Shown in pieces: positions 42,601-54,420 of a DNA stretch of 64,000 nt. How positions within the stretch are numbered: the stretch's first letter is position 1; every line of letters begins with the position of its first letter. The stretch is taken from contig AP031354.1 of assembly GCA_037833965.1 (NCBI GenBank), forward strand, positions 32,342,001-32,406,000, written 5' to 3'. Source of the DNA: Marchantia polymorpha subsp. ruderalis (lineage: Eukaryota; Streptophyta; Marchantiopsida; Marchantiales; Marchantiaceae). Position numbers and translations under genes: made by a program. Below the pieces are notes generated by a model. The model was not told the origin of the DNA and did no database searches. It saw nothing but the letters and a program-made list of their open reading frames with translations.

Positions 42601-45189
42601 GATATTTTTAAAAAGTGAAGTTCATATTTATTGAATTTTATCAAAGAAAATTTTCTGTCATTATAAAGAATGCATATAAATTTTGAAATTTGTTAAAAAT
42701 TTTATTCAATAAAATCTCTACTACAATATGATGAAAAAAATTTCATGTATAATAAACTGTCAGATTCATCGCTACAATCAATACTTTTTTTGTAAATCTA
42801 ATCCTTTTAACAGTTTAAGCTAATAGACTACATGAGTTTATCAGCAAGCACATAGCGAAATAAAGTATTTCAAATCCTAAAGAAGTTACTAAGAGAATTT
42901 GGCTTGTAGAAACTTTACAAGGGAACAAGTCCATCTAGCTACCGTTGTTGCAGACAGTCTCACTTTTAGTATACTGTTAATTTCTAGACTTATCTGCTGC
43001 TATTTGTAAAGACTCAACTAAAGTCTTCGATATGGATAGAATTTGTTTTCAGTAAAGTTATGTTTTCGAGGGCCATCATTTTTTCACAAATATGTCCACG
43101 GAAGTTGTCAACTTGGCTTTTCTTCAACGTAGGGATATATCGCATTATCCTATTAACCTACAAGATGAACATCCATTTAGAAAATTCAAGTTGGTGATCT
43201 CATTAACTTGTAATAATACACAGAGCACATTAAATGTTACTTTTGATGAGGTCTTACGTTGTGGATCTTACATTATAGAGTCGTAAAATGGAAAAATCAT
43301 TTCCATATGTACTCGGGTTTCAGCCCCAAAAGTAGGTATTTCAACATACACTCAACCTACATATAAACTAAGCAGACGTATTTACAGTTCAAAAACTGGA
43401 CCATATAAACCTATTTCTCTTAAATCCTCAGGCGCTATGGGATTCGTGCCATAAATCTAGTAAATTCTGTTTTAATTTTAATTCTACGTTTTTGCAATAC
43501 TTCCGCGTTACAAAGCACTTGTATTGTTGAGTGCAGGTTCAGTGATTCATGCCATGTTGGATGAGCAAGATATGCGTAACATGGGAGGGCTACTAGAACT
43601 TGTTGCATGTGTAAAATGACAAGTTAAGTGTCACGCGGGTCAAAGCTTTCCAGCCCGAAATCGCAAATGAATCATGGCTTGTTCCAAGTATCATCACTTC
43701 TCTCTCGATGATACGCATAGTGGAGGGTAAAAATATTCCTAGATGCAATTACCACTCAAGCTTCGATATTGATGGGCCTCGTGCTCCGACGCTGAGACTC
43801 GTAGCAACCGCATAACACAGCGGATAACATATGCGACTCTGCATGTAGAGTGTTGGCTTCCCTTTTGGGCTGTGGATAGAATGAATGTGTTTGCGGGCTG
43901 GGCTTTGCTGGACTGGACTGGACGGCACTTCCAAACAAGATCTATCAATAACACGAACGCGTTTTGGAAGCCCGGTCAGTTGAAACATTCAAACGTAATA
44001 GCGACAAATAGCTCATCACGATACCATTCGCTTTGACCAGGCTCTGGGTTTTGTCTCCTTGTTGTGGGATCACCGATCGATGACACCTTTGATCGGAACA
44101 CAGTGCTGGATTCGTAAAACCCCTTCTCTACAGTTTCACCGAGCACTCAATTGCAGTTATCTCAGGCGTTGACATGGAAGATGAATGAAAAAAAAAGTCC
44201 TCTTTCGCATGTCGGTTCCCGAAAGAGGAACTCTGATTCACCAGTTCTCGATACAGAATTCAGCCAACTTTGTATCTTGGCCTTAAATGGAGCGAACAGT
44301 CACGACCTCCACTACTGGATGCAGGGTGGATCAGTGTGGAGGATCCTCGAGTACATCTTCGTGTACGTCTTCGTTACTTTGTTAGCTTATCTCCAGTGGC
44401 TGGTCGGTTTAGAGATAGGAGGCCCCCGCCGCCATATCAGACAGCATGATTCGAGCGAGCCGTTGTTGACTAGCACGGCAGTCCACCACATGAGGCTACT
44501 CTACTCTTGTAGAGTATCGTGGCCGAGAGGAGGTTGACTTGCGCCCCCGTGATTTAGACACAAGCCTCTCAAGCTCGTAAGACAATGGTTGGGATTGGTT
44601 GCTCCAACTTCCTTCAGGTCCACTTTTTTGCGTTGACCGAATACATGCTAATCAAGGCGATGCCGAGGCAGAATAAATAGTTCCCGGAGATCGGTCATAT
44701 CATCACAGCAAGTCTGAGGAGGCGGAAGCGAGTAAGGTTCTGCAATCCAGTTCCCCCTTTGAGAAAATACACGTCGCAGTGCGGAAGGTAATCTTGAATC
44801 TTGCATCTCGAAGTCAGAGGTCTCTGGCTCTTTGAAGCTGCCCGCTGCTGGACCTAGGACAGGCTTGGTAGCTTTGAGTTAGCTAAGTTGGCCCACGTCT
44901 GTCTCTCTGAAATTGATTCGCTCTTGCATGTAAGAATCGAATCAAATGTTCTTCTCAAGCTCTTCGACTGTTTAGTAACAGCTACCCGATCCGCATGCAT
45001 GTGGATTTGAGGAGCTTGTCCGTAGACTCATCTTTCAGGCTCACCATCAGTGGCTCCTTTCGATCTCATAGCTCCAGCACTCGATTCGATTTCGTATTAG
45101 CTTTGATTTGAATCGTGCTGGATTGAGTTCACTGGAAAGGATCTAACAATTGGTCATCTATGTGAATTGCAGGATTCTAGATTCGTTCG
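39641..45189. other. Gene-poor interval, AT-rich to about 43.4 kb
   Basis: No gene supported. A 133-codon frame at 40585-40986 (+) has no known family and owes part of its length to the internal duplication at 40750. A 128-codon frame at 44151-44537 (+) contains one hydrophobic segment but no recognisable domain. From about 44.5 to 45.19 kb the sequence is probably the promoter and 5' leader of the LRR gene. Confidence 0.5.
40750..40839. repeat. Tandem duplication, 44-46-bp unit, two copies
   Basis: GCCAAAGACGACAGSAAAG begins at 40750 and again at 40794, and both copies end in ACGCTATGG or AAGCTATGG. Imperfect, so not recent. Confidence 0.7.
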
Positions 45190-46953
45190 ATGAAAGCCAA
45201 ATCAATGCTCAGAGGGGCGATTGCAGCTGCGGCTGCAGCCTTGCTCCTGCTAGCAACTCTCAACGGAGTATCTGCGCAAGGCGCTCGATGCAATGCTCAA
45301 GACAGTCAAGCTTTACTGGATTTCAAAGCGTCTTTGGTCGACGAAGAGGGGATCTTCAACACTTGGGTGGCTGGCACCGACTGCTGCCAGTGGAATGGAG
45401 TGGCGGCTTGCGATCCGGTTACGGGGCGAGTGACGGAGCTGAATCTGGGAGGCTCAGGCACTAGCCCATCTCGCAATCCCAGCTTCAAGGGCGTGGTCGG
45501 CGAGTCTCTAGGGCGTCTGTCGGGAATCGGAAGCATTGTCTTGGAGTTTTTCGATCTGCAATCCGAAATTCCTGCGTCGCTCGGCCAGCTGAGCAATCTG
45601 TTCCAGCTCGTGCTCGGGAACATGGGCCTCGTGGGCAAGATCCCTGCCTCCATCGGAAACCTCGTAAAGCTTCAGAACTTCAATGTGAACGGCAACGCTC
45701 TCGTGGGACCGCTGCCCGTGGAGCTTTGCAAACTCGTCAACATCAAGGATGTGGATTTCGGAAGCAATCAAATCGGAGGTAATCTACCAGCTTGCATAGG
45801 TACTTCATGGTTACAAATAGAAGAGATGGATTTCAGAAACAACTTACTCACTGGTCCATTTCCAAATATCGGCAACCTGCAATCGCTCCTGCTGCTGTGG
45901 CTGAACAAGAACAAACTCAGTGGCCGTCTGCCGTCGAGCTTGGGGAGGCTCACTAAACTTGAACGTATGGACGTGAGCGAGAACCAACTTTCGGGGCCCC
46001 TTCCGAAGGAAATTGGTAACATGAAAGGTCTCACTGATCTCGTCTGCAGCAGAAACAAAATTAGTGGTAGCATTCCTGCGCAACTTGGTAACCTTGACCA
46101 GCTAGCAGCTTTATATCTCGACAGGAACCAACTGTCCGGAAGCATTCCTACTTTCTTGGGAAACTTCAAGAGTATCCGAATCTTGGACCTGAGCAGAAAC
46201 AAGCTCGTCGGAAGCATCCCACCACAGCTTGGCAGTTTGACCGACGATGAGAGTGTGCTGATTGACATCTCCTTCAACAGATTGACTGGTCCCGTGCCTC
46301 CGTCTGTGGGAGGAGTGCGTGGTGGAACTTTCCTCGCAAATAATAATGCTCTGACCGGTGGATTCAACTTGGCGCTCGCTCGGTTGAGCACTGTCAACCT
46401 CGCCAACAACAGGCTCAGTGACGCCAGGAAGATCGGCACTCTCCCGACCGGAATCGATAACCAGCTCATTTTCCTGAACCTGGCAAACAACAAGTTCTCT
46501 GGCATGTTTCCTTCGTGGATCTTTGAACCTTCCTACATCGAGCTCGATCTTTCCGGGAACAAATTCCGAGGCTCCCCACTCCCGTTCTTTGACAGAGATA
46601 TCAGCAACCTGAACCTGTCGTCCAACCCTCTGGCCACGACTCTGCCCACCGCCAAGTTCAAAGCTGGTTCCTTGAGCGTGCTGGATTTGAGCAACTGTCA
46701 GCTGTCGGGCCCGATCACTTCCCAGTTCCTATTCAATCTGAATCCTGCGGTGAGCATCTACTTCAAGAACAACAAGTTGTCAGGACCGCTGCCTCAAGAC
46801 ATCGGGACTTCTTTGTTCCGCTGTTCCGAGCTGGATCTGTCCAATAACCTTCTGAACGGCACCATTCCAGCCTCTTTCAGCCGGTTGGACAATTTGAACT
46901 TCCTGGATTTGTCCGGAAACCAGTTTGAGGGAAATGTCCCGAGCATTCCTTGA
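45190..46953 (+). CDS. Secreted leucine-rich-repeat protein (receptor-like, no kinase or membrane anchor)
   Basis: 587 residues, intronless. Residues 1-30 are a signal peptide (basic MKAKSMLRG, then an Ala/Leu core, ending near VSAQ). Residues about 35-87 are the LRRNT_2 cap (DSQALLDFKASLVDEEGIF, NTWVAGTDCCQWNGVAAC). About residues 105-585 hold roughly 19-20 plant-type extracellular LRRs of the LxxLxLxxNxLSGxIP form (GSIPAQLGNLDQLAALYLDR; LDLSRNKLVGSIPPQLGSL). It ends in a repeat (LDLSGNQFEGNVPSIP) with no transmembrane helix or kinase. Such proteins act in the apoplast or wall, as ligand binders, co-receptors or inhibitors of microbial enzymes; the specific partner is unknown. The start is supported by the signal peptide and an upstream GTGAATTGCAG acceptor-like site that may end a 5' UTR intron. 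It could also be a truncated receptor-like protein, but the repeat run is regular and the end looks natural. Confidence 0.93.
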   Translation: MKAKSMLRGAIAAAAAALLLLATLNGVSAQGARCNAQDSQALLDFKASLVDEEGIFNTWVAGTDCCQWNGVAACDPVTGRVTELNLGGSGTSPSRNPSFKGVVGESLGRLSGIGSIVLEFFDLQSEIPASLGQLSNLFQLVLGNMGLVGKIPASIGNLVKLQNFNVNGNALVGPLPVELCKLVNIKDVDFGSNQIGGNLPACIGTSWLQIEEMDFRNNLLTGPFPNIGNLQSLLLLWLNKNKLSGRLPSSLGRLTKLERMDVSENQLSGPLPKEIGNMKGLTDLVCSRNKISGSIPAQLGNLDQLAALYLDRNQLSGSIPTFLGNFKSIRILDLSRNKLVGSIPPQLGSLTDDESVLIDISFNRLTGPVPPSVGGVRGGTFLANNNALTGGFNLALARLSTVNLANNRLSDARKIGTLPTGIDNQLIFLNLANNKFSGMFPSWIFEPSYIELDLSGNKFRGSPLPFFDRDISNLNLSSNPLATTLPTAKFKAGSLSVLDLSNCQLSGPITSQFLFNLNPAVSIYFKNNKLSGPLPQDIGTSLFRCSELDLSNNLLNGTIPASFSRLDNLNFLDLSGNQFEGNVPSIP

Positions 46954-49739
46954 TCCATTGTACCGTAGATAGAAGAGTTCTCGGTTCTCAATTGTTGAGC
47001 GTCAATTGCGTCAACTTATGCTCATTGTAACCAGGGCAGACAAAACCTAGAAACTAGGAGTTGATTTTCGTTGGCTTCGTGTATGGACTCGAGGCTTGGG
47101 GTTGACCTCAATAGTCCAGTGTACCAGCAGAAGTGTAATTGTAGATAGAAAGGAGTGAGGAGCTCAGACAGAATTGATCTCTTTCATTCTACATCATGAT
47201 TAAAGATTTTTCAAATGTTTAAGCATGATTCATGCACGATATGCCGTGATCCTCATGGATTTGCTGTCTGAACTATCCCGTCAAACATGCCGTAAACACG
47301 TCAGTCATCCTTTGGCAGAAGACTTTCCTGATTCCGTGGCTCTCACAAGCTACGCAACCACTCATATCGAATTGCTATCAAATTTATTTAGGCTACATCA
47401 GCTGTTCTCTGAGCTGTCTGGCCTAACAGCAGTGCAAGATGGATAAGACATTGACTAGATCGTATAATCTTTGCCCCGTCTCGACTTTTCTGAACAAGAG
47501 TCTCATCTGCCTACTTATCTGGCTATTCTTACATTGACTAGATCGTATAATCATTGCCCCGTCTCGACTTTTCTGAACAAGAGTCTCATCTGCCTACTTA
47601 TCTGGCCATTCTTACATCTCCGAATTCCGGTCCGACACTCGAGTGTCCGACTGTTGTTGAGGTCCAATTAGCGTGCAAACTCAGTGACCTGGTCCAACTG
47701 ACTCAACCATTTTTCTGAACTCCATATGTATCCTACATAGCTTCTAGGGAGGTCCTCTCGGCAGGCTATGACAATTGCATAGAAAGCCACATACGAGACA
47801 GACGAGAATTCCGCTTGCCATGGATGAGCCCAAATCCACTCACTAATATCTGATCACTACTCTCCAGTGTCACGAAAAATGACAGTACTGTACTCCGTAT
47901 CTTGCTGCGATCTCAGACTCACGGCATTCCTGAAACAGTCTCTTTATTAGCTAAAACTGGAGATAGAATTTCAAACGAGACGTCAGAAGCTTGAGATCGG
48001 CCTCACTCTGGAGGAGAGAGATTCTGTCAAGTTCATTGACAGTGAATCGAAATAACAGATTACGGAGTAAATGGTGAACGCTGCGTTGGTCAACTTCGGA
48101 CATTTTCAGCTGACAGGTGTGAATCTTTCATTGCCTGCAAGTGAGCCTGATATCAAATCCCAACAGTGTACGATCTTGTCTGTCATCTTACAATTCAAGG
48201 CGATGACGAGATGCCTGTTGAGGGCTGGAGACAACAGAAGCTTGGACACATGCGAGTAAATGAAGATCAGTGAAATGAGTATTCCGGACATGTTCGCAAA
48301 GGAGGATCCCGACTTCGATTCCACCCATCGTTGGATTCTTCACCTTCGAGTGGTGTGAAGGATTTTAACTGATGAGCTCACTTTTGTCGCGCTTCAACCG
48401 CGTTCATTTTCGGATGGTCCTCTCAACAGAGAAGCATGTTCCCAAATCTTGTGAGACTGGACTGTTGCAATGACATCATTTGCTACTTGCTGACATTCAG
48501 CAATCCGCAGTGCGGCATGCTGAGAGACCCCAAATGCTGCTAAGAATAGACAGCTCTTATCTATTTGAGTACAGCTTGTCCAACCGCACAAATATAGATC
48601 ACGCTCAGTGGTAAGCGTGCTGCTTCTTCGCTCACTCGAGAGTTAGAGTGACTGGGTCGCGCAATTCAACGGTAATTGTGGTGATTTGATCCGGACAAAC
48701 TTGCACATTTCGACTGCTAATTGTTGGAGACGGATTTGAACCCAGAGAACAAAACTTTCTCCGAGTGCTGGGGGAGTGACGGAAATGCAACACCAGAAGT
48801 TTGTAGCGATGTACACGAAAGACGCGTTGGTGGCACTGGAAGTCGAGTTTCGTCCGGTTGATATTGTGGTGGATTAGGAAGAATAGGGTTAGCCATGCCA
48901 ATAGCTGGAATTGAGTGCGGTTTTGACACACGTCTTGGATACAGGTCGAACTAATCAGATATATAGAACGCCTACGCAGTATACAACTGTTGAAAACGAT
49001 CCTAAACTCACTGGCGAAATGAGATGCCAAATTTTCGAGCCTGATATTGAAGTTTCAAAAGCGTTTCTTACAAATTTTCAGCTCTCATGAAAGTATTGAT
49101 GTCCGGAAATTTGAGCTCCGAAATATACAAACATCCAAACATTTATTTTTTATTTCTATTGTTTATTAAATTATTCATTTTTAAAAATTCAATTTTTGAT
49201 TAATGTAACTATTTTCAAGCGAATAGATAAATATCACAAATAAATTTTCTATTGTATAGATTTTATTATTATTTAAAATCAACACAATTTTAATATAAAG
49301 TTATTATTTAATAATTTATCAAATATTTGGATTTGATTTTTCAAAAACATACAACCCCTCAAATTCACATACATATATCTATGGTCATAATAATATGATA
49401 AATTTATCCAAATGTATGTTTTAAATAACATTATCAATTGGATATGATAATAAATAATATATAATCAGATTTCATCATTTTTTGTACATCTTCACACTTA
49501 TCAACTATCAATATATTTTCAACTATGTTATCCAAAGCATTCTCTTTCATTTGTATTTGAGTTTTTTTTTACATGATTAAATTCATATTGAACATTTATT
49601 ATTTTTAAAAACTTCAAGGAATGAAATTTTTTCATTGTTCATATGAAAAATCTTGACAATATTTCATCTTTTAATAAACTAAGTCTATAAATAATCAACT
49701 TACAATTTTACATTTTACATCATTATTAACATTTTATAT
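46954..49739. other. Intergenic, no supported gene
   Basis: Downstream of the LRR gene; its 3' UTR probably lies in the first few hundred bases. Contains the 83-bp tandem duplication at 47448. From about 49,100 the DNA turns strongly AT-rich. Small frames lack family features. A tRNA-like patch near 48,600-48,740 was examined and rejected. Confidence 0.55.
47448..47613. repeat. Tandem duplication, 83-bp unit, two copies
   Basis: Unit 47448-47530 repeats at 47531-47613 with two mismatches. The near identity means a recent duplication, not linked to any gene. Confidence 0.9.
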
Positions 49740-49857
49740 CATTTGCATTGTCGAGTGAATACGTATCGCCATACATACTACATCAATGACATGCTATTCA
49801 CATACACACACATAAGATATAAGATCGCAAACACTCAAATGTACCATAATTGAAAAG
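49740..49857 (-). repeat. Partial LTR-like/3'-end segment of the gypsy family
   Basis: On the minus strand it reads GGTACATTTGAGTGTTTGCG ... GGCGATACGTATTCACTCGACA, matching the first about 107 bases of the 50218-50111 segment (GGTACATTTGAGTGTGTACG ... GGCGATACGTATCCGCATGACA). It abuts the longer copy head to tail, so either an element inserted into an older end or a tandem arrangement formed. Confidence 0.6.
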
Positions 49858-50218
49858 TACGGAATTTCCCCACTGGAAACCCGTCGGTCTTATTACCCTA
49901 CTGGAAAAAAAACCGTCACCATCACAAACAAAGTCAAGCCCAACCCACTCACACTCAAAGATTCCAGGTCTGACGCTCACGGTCACTACTCCCAACGCGC
50001 TAGGCTCGACTCGAAGAACTGACGTTCTTCAAGTCTCCTTCGACGCTATACCCTACGACGTGAAAGCCTAGGCAACTACTTTTTTTAGCAAAACCAAAAA
50101 CTACATGATAGCTGTCATGCGGATACGTATCGCCATGCATCCTACATCGCTGACATGCTACTCACATACTCACACACACACATAGGACAAGAGAGCGTAC
50201 ACACTCAAATGTACCACA
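49858..50218 (-). repeat. LTR-like terminal segment on the 3' side of gypsy copy 2
   Basis: On the minus strand it begins TGTGGTACATTTGAG right after the purine tract CTAGGGGGGCGAGT, runs through a 107-base block also present at the end of the main element (36,904-37,015), then a 250-base block shared with 57394-57665 that includes the GAAGAACGTCAGTTCTTC palindrome. The boundary between the two blocks (near 50,110) coincides with where the 57-kb copy starts. Confidence 0.6.
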
Positions 50219-53200
50219 ACTCGCCCCCCTAGTTGGCGGTCAGGTCCTTTTGACTTCTAGATAACTCTATCTACAACAACATGCTATACACCTTCATGGT
50301 TGCGTGAAGGAGTAGGCCGGGTGCTATGTCGTCCCATCGTTAGTCGCCTATCTGCAATTTATAACATGTGAAGCCTTCGCTTCGGGAAGGGGGAAGGCAC
50401 TGGAAACACCCGGGATGTGATTTGGAACACGATGGGCCTTTGCGTGCCTCGATCGGCAAAAGATCACTGGAGTATAGCACATGATCGTGAAATCTTGTAA
50501 TAGAGTCAACATGTCAACAAGGTAAACCCAACGAGCTCCTGAAAAGGAGGTCGTGAGATTAGATACCGCATAGTGGGCAGAAGACGATACAAAAGGCGAG
50601 GGCTGACCTGTTTATATAGCTTTTCTTCCCAAGAGTCTTCTCAAAAGTAGAAAAGTATTTTATAGTCAATAGAGAATATTCTCCATTTTGAACATGAAAC
50701 CAACTCATCTACTCCTCTGAAGTACATAGAGGACAAACTCATCTTCCAGCCGGAATAACATAGATAGGCGGAGTTAGGCACGACATGTGCCATCCCCTAG
50801 AGCATCTATCACACACCAACATACGAGCCGCCTGACCAACTGACCCACACAGCATGCACCTCAAGCCAGCACGTACTATTGCTAAGCTTGGATCCATAGT
50901 GCCATCTACGTTTGGGAGGTGGCATGGCGCACAATTGCGCACATGATCCTTCCAAACAACGTCGTCACGACCCTCTAACAGGAGAACTCCAGAAGGTAAC
51001 ACCTCCCGCACTCGTAAGATTGTGCGTTCCGCCGTCACATCCAATGTCGTCAGTGCAGTCTGCTGTAGATAGACGTAGTCTCCCACATAGAATCTACGAA
51101 TCGATGGTCGATAACCTCCTCCCCGAATGGTTTCATATCGCAACGTATCTCTATGTTGAGCAATCGCAAGATTATCAAACGCTGCAGGCATAACTCTCCG
51201 AAAGAGCTCTACACGCTGAGAACATACTCTCACTCACATATTCGAGTCATCAAGATTCATCACCTCGTTAGACTCACGACGAATCAATGTTGGCAAGTCT
51301 GGATCTTGGCCGTATAATCAAAAATATGGTGAGAAGGAAGCCAAGCATGCCTGCCGACTAAACGAATATCCCATGGCCAACCATGGTAACTGATAATCCC
51401 AGTCCCCAAGATTACCTTTTTGGAGGCCATACTTGCGCAACGTCCTCTTCACCGTCTATACAACACGTTCAGCTAAACCATTCGACTCTGTATGATCTCG
51501 CGACGTGGTCCGGTGATCAATCAGCGCCTTGTTACACAAGACCTGAAACTCCGTCCCCTGATCGGTCAACACCTCAACTGGTGCACCATAGTGACTAAGC
51601 ACCCTATCAAGGAAGGCATATGCTGTTCCCTCACTCGCCCTATTAGGTAATGCCACCAACTCAATCCACTTGAAGAAATGCTCTACCATGACCAACACAT
51701 ACTGATGATGTCGTACAGTCAAAGGTAGTGGTCCAGCAAAGTCCAAACTCTAACGGTAACCCAACCCAATGATGGGTAATGGATGTAACTCTGGTGTCGG
51801 GGCATTGAACGATGCCCTCACCCAATCACAAGCTATGCAACGTGATACCAACTGCTGTACCTAAGTATGCATACCACGCCATCAATACTGACCAAGGAGT
51901 AAGCTGTATGTACGCTTCACTCCAAAATGTTCCAACTCCTCATGAGCATGCCTCACAATGCATGCTCTCTTAGCTGGATGTGGTACTACTCGTACCCTAC
52001 CGTTCTCCCTCACTCTAAGAACATGTGATCCCTCCAATCGGTACCTCTTTGCCTGTTGGAGAACACGATCTCGCTCCTTGGCAACCATTGTGCCCGGCAC
52101 CATACTGGTCCGTAGGAACTCCAACATCAATGCATCATCGTGAACATCACGCTGATCCACACCACCATCCTCAACCTCAGGATCTGAAGATTGATCATCT
52201 ACTCTCTGACTAGAGTAAGATGTCAGATGATACTCTTTACTGGAGTTTCCACGTAACCAACACATGAAGGCAGATGCATGCCAACCATGCACCATCTCCT
52301 CGTCAACCTCACCATGCCATCAAGCTCCAGTGTCATACTCCTGGCTAGTGCATGGGTTCCGACTCAAACCATCGGCATCCAAGTTCGCAACTCCAGGTCT
52401 ATGCATTACCTAAAAGTCGTACTTCTGTAAGATGATGGCCCACCGTGCAAGCTTCCTTGTGAGCTTGTCGGACTTCATTAACCACTTGAGGAACTGATGA
52501 TTAGTAACAAGGGTGAACTACGTACCAAACAAGTAACACCTGAAGTGTGCCACAGCCCACACCGCTGCCAAGCACTCTCCCTCGTACAAACTATACCGCG
52601 ACTCCGCTACATGTGTCGGCTATGGTCTAGCCTGTGAAGTTTGTTCCCCTCTCTCCTAATGACAATCCTTCCTCATATGACCACCTCCACATGTCCAACA
52701 TGATGGTTCCTATGGCTGGCTCAAAAATGAAGGTAGTGGTGGCCGCGCACTAGGCTCTCTGTGACCTTAAGGATGTCGTGTATGAACTCCACGACTTCCA
52801 CTACCACCACCCATGGGGCGAGACTGTGCTATGCTATGTGGGATACGCGAGGTTGTGGTTGTGTCCCTCGCAAATGTAGATGTCACCACCCTCTCCTCCA
52901 TCATGTTGAGCTCAATCTTCTTAGAAAGAGCAAACACATGGGCTAATGTGGGTGACGCGTCGCTCACGAGAGTAGCATCACGAACTTTCCTCCGCAACTC
53001 TCTGTCCAGAATCCGATACCAATACTGGACAGCCTGTGCCTCAGTCACACCGTGCGTAACTGAGATTAGCCGTCGCATACGAGTGTATGCCTCACATGTC
53101 TTCCGCTTGAACTCTTGGAGTCTCCTCGACTTCTCCGTCTTCACCCCCTCCTCAATCTCTGGAAGAATTCACGAATGGGACTAAACGAAGGTACGCCATT

Positions 53201-54420
53201 AGCATCTCCCTTCGTGCTGTCATCAGCAATGCTAACAGTACCGCTGCTTGTACTAGTACCAGTTGCGCCGACTGCTCCACTTGTACCCTCGCTGATGCTA
53301 CTACTCGCATCTCCACTCATGCCGATACTCGCACCTCCACTGGTACCCACACCACCCTGGGTAATGAATAAGTAGTTCGGAAATCAATGACGTCTCCATG
53401 CATCAATCTCTACAGCATAATCTCTCCCAAACTCATGATAATTGTTCATGGGAGGCCCCTCCAAATCCTGAAATAACCCCTTCCACGCAAAGAAGGGTGT
53501 GAACAACGTGGGCAGAGACTGCATATCACATCACCTGTCGAACTCCTGAATAAAATCATCGAGCTCGATTGTGCCCACTGCATTAGAGTATCGTCGAGGG
53601 CCCTTCACGGCCCCGTACATCCCGTCCATGTCCCAAATCAATGGAGTAGGAACACTAGACGATTGCACCACCGAAGACTCTGTGTCTACAACACTCTGGT
53701 ACTCCTCCGCAACAACTGGCGAGATAGGTGAAGGTAGCCGATACCTCAACCCACTCCGCGTAAATCCACCGTAGTCCTTAACAGGACCACTAGACTGCTC
53801 CGTGATGACGAACCCTCAACTGGCACCACTGCCAGATTTCCATCCAATAACCCTATCCGCACCTAACATCGTGCTGCACAGAGCTATTCTAGCCCTACTA
53901 ACTAAAGGTATGGGCAACCTAAACTGTCATCATAGCAAGAAGACTCTCACGGTCTACTGGTCATCACTCCAGTCTCACCGTGAGAGAAACATAGATAGGC
54001 CGGCCGGTGATCAAGTCCAACCCCCTATCGACAGCAGACAGGAGTAAAACTACTCCGAAAATCAGCGTCACTACTACACGAGCACGCACCAGGAGGCAAG
54101 ACTGGAGAGGATCCAAACACAAGCAAACAGCTAGCAACGACTCTCCAGTCTAAATGAAACACATCACAAAACAACACATCACACAAGGGACATCGCATCG
54201 CTTCGCAATCCCGATTCGATCTTCATTGCCCGCCATCAACTTCAACCTTGAGGGCCTACGATGCCCTCTTACACCAAATTGCAAACAAAAAATGTTTGAA
54301 AACTTTTGCTTTTTTTCCCCCTCTTTTCTTTTCCTTTTTTTTTTCTCCTTCACACTTGGATCACACTCCACCTCAACAAACACACTACACACTGAAAGCT
54401 CAATATATCCTTGACCACGT
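50219..54420 (-). mobile_element. Second, smaller copy of the gypsy family (no methyltransferase or RT section)
   Basis: Fossil element on the minus strand with many breaks. Recognisable parts: leader about 53.8-54.4 kb (matching 29.06-29.67 kb of the main copy), gag about 52.7-53.75 kb, RNase H end about 52.4-52.6 kb, integrase about 51.4-52.3 kb (DFAGPLPLTVRHH; LTDQGTEF), PHD finger about 50.74-50.9 kb (CMLCGSVGQAARMLVCDRCS), and 3' tail about 50.22-50.39 kb. The methyltransferase and reverse transcriptase parts are absent. Protein similarity to the main copy is high over the shared parts, so both descend from a fairly recent common source, with this one more decayed. It is probably bounded by the LTR-like repeats at 49858-50218 and 57394-57665. 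Confidence 0.85.
50387..50715. mobile_element. About 330-bp extra segment in the 3' region of copy 2
   Basis: The main copy goes directly from the end of the PHD-coding part into its 3' tail, whereas here about 330 bases intervene. The segment contains a TATA-like CTATATAAAC (minus strand, near 50,615) followed by a CT-rich start, which resembles a solo LTR or short non-autonomous element. Ends are approximate and no certain target duplication was found. Family unknown. Confidence 0.4.

Noticed and set aside
44151-44537. 128-codon frame with one hydrophobic segment upstream of the LRR gene
   Set aside because: No recognisable domain or homologue pattern; lies in probable promoter DNA.
48600-48740. 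tRNA-like patches: GCTCAGTGGTAAGC near 48,603 (D-arm-like, plus strand) and GGTTCAAATCC near 48,730 (B-box-like, minus strand)
   Set aside because: They are on opposite strands, and neither has a matching T-arm, anticodon stem or acceptor stem at the right distance.
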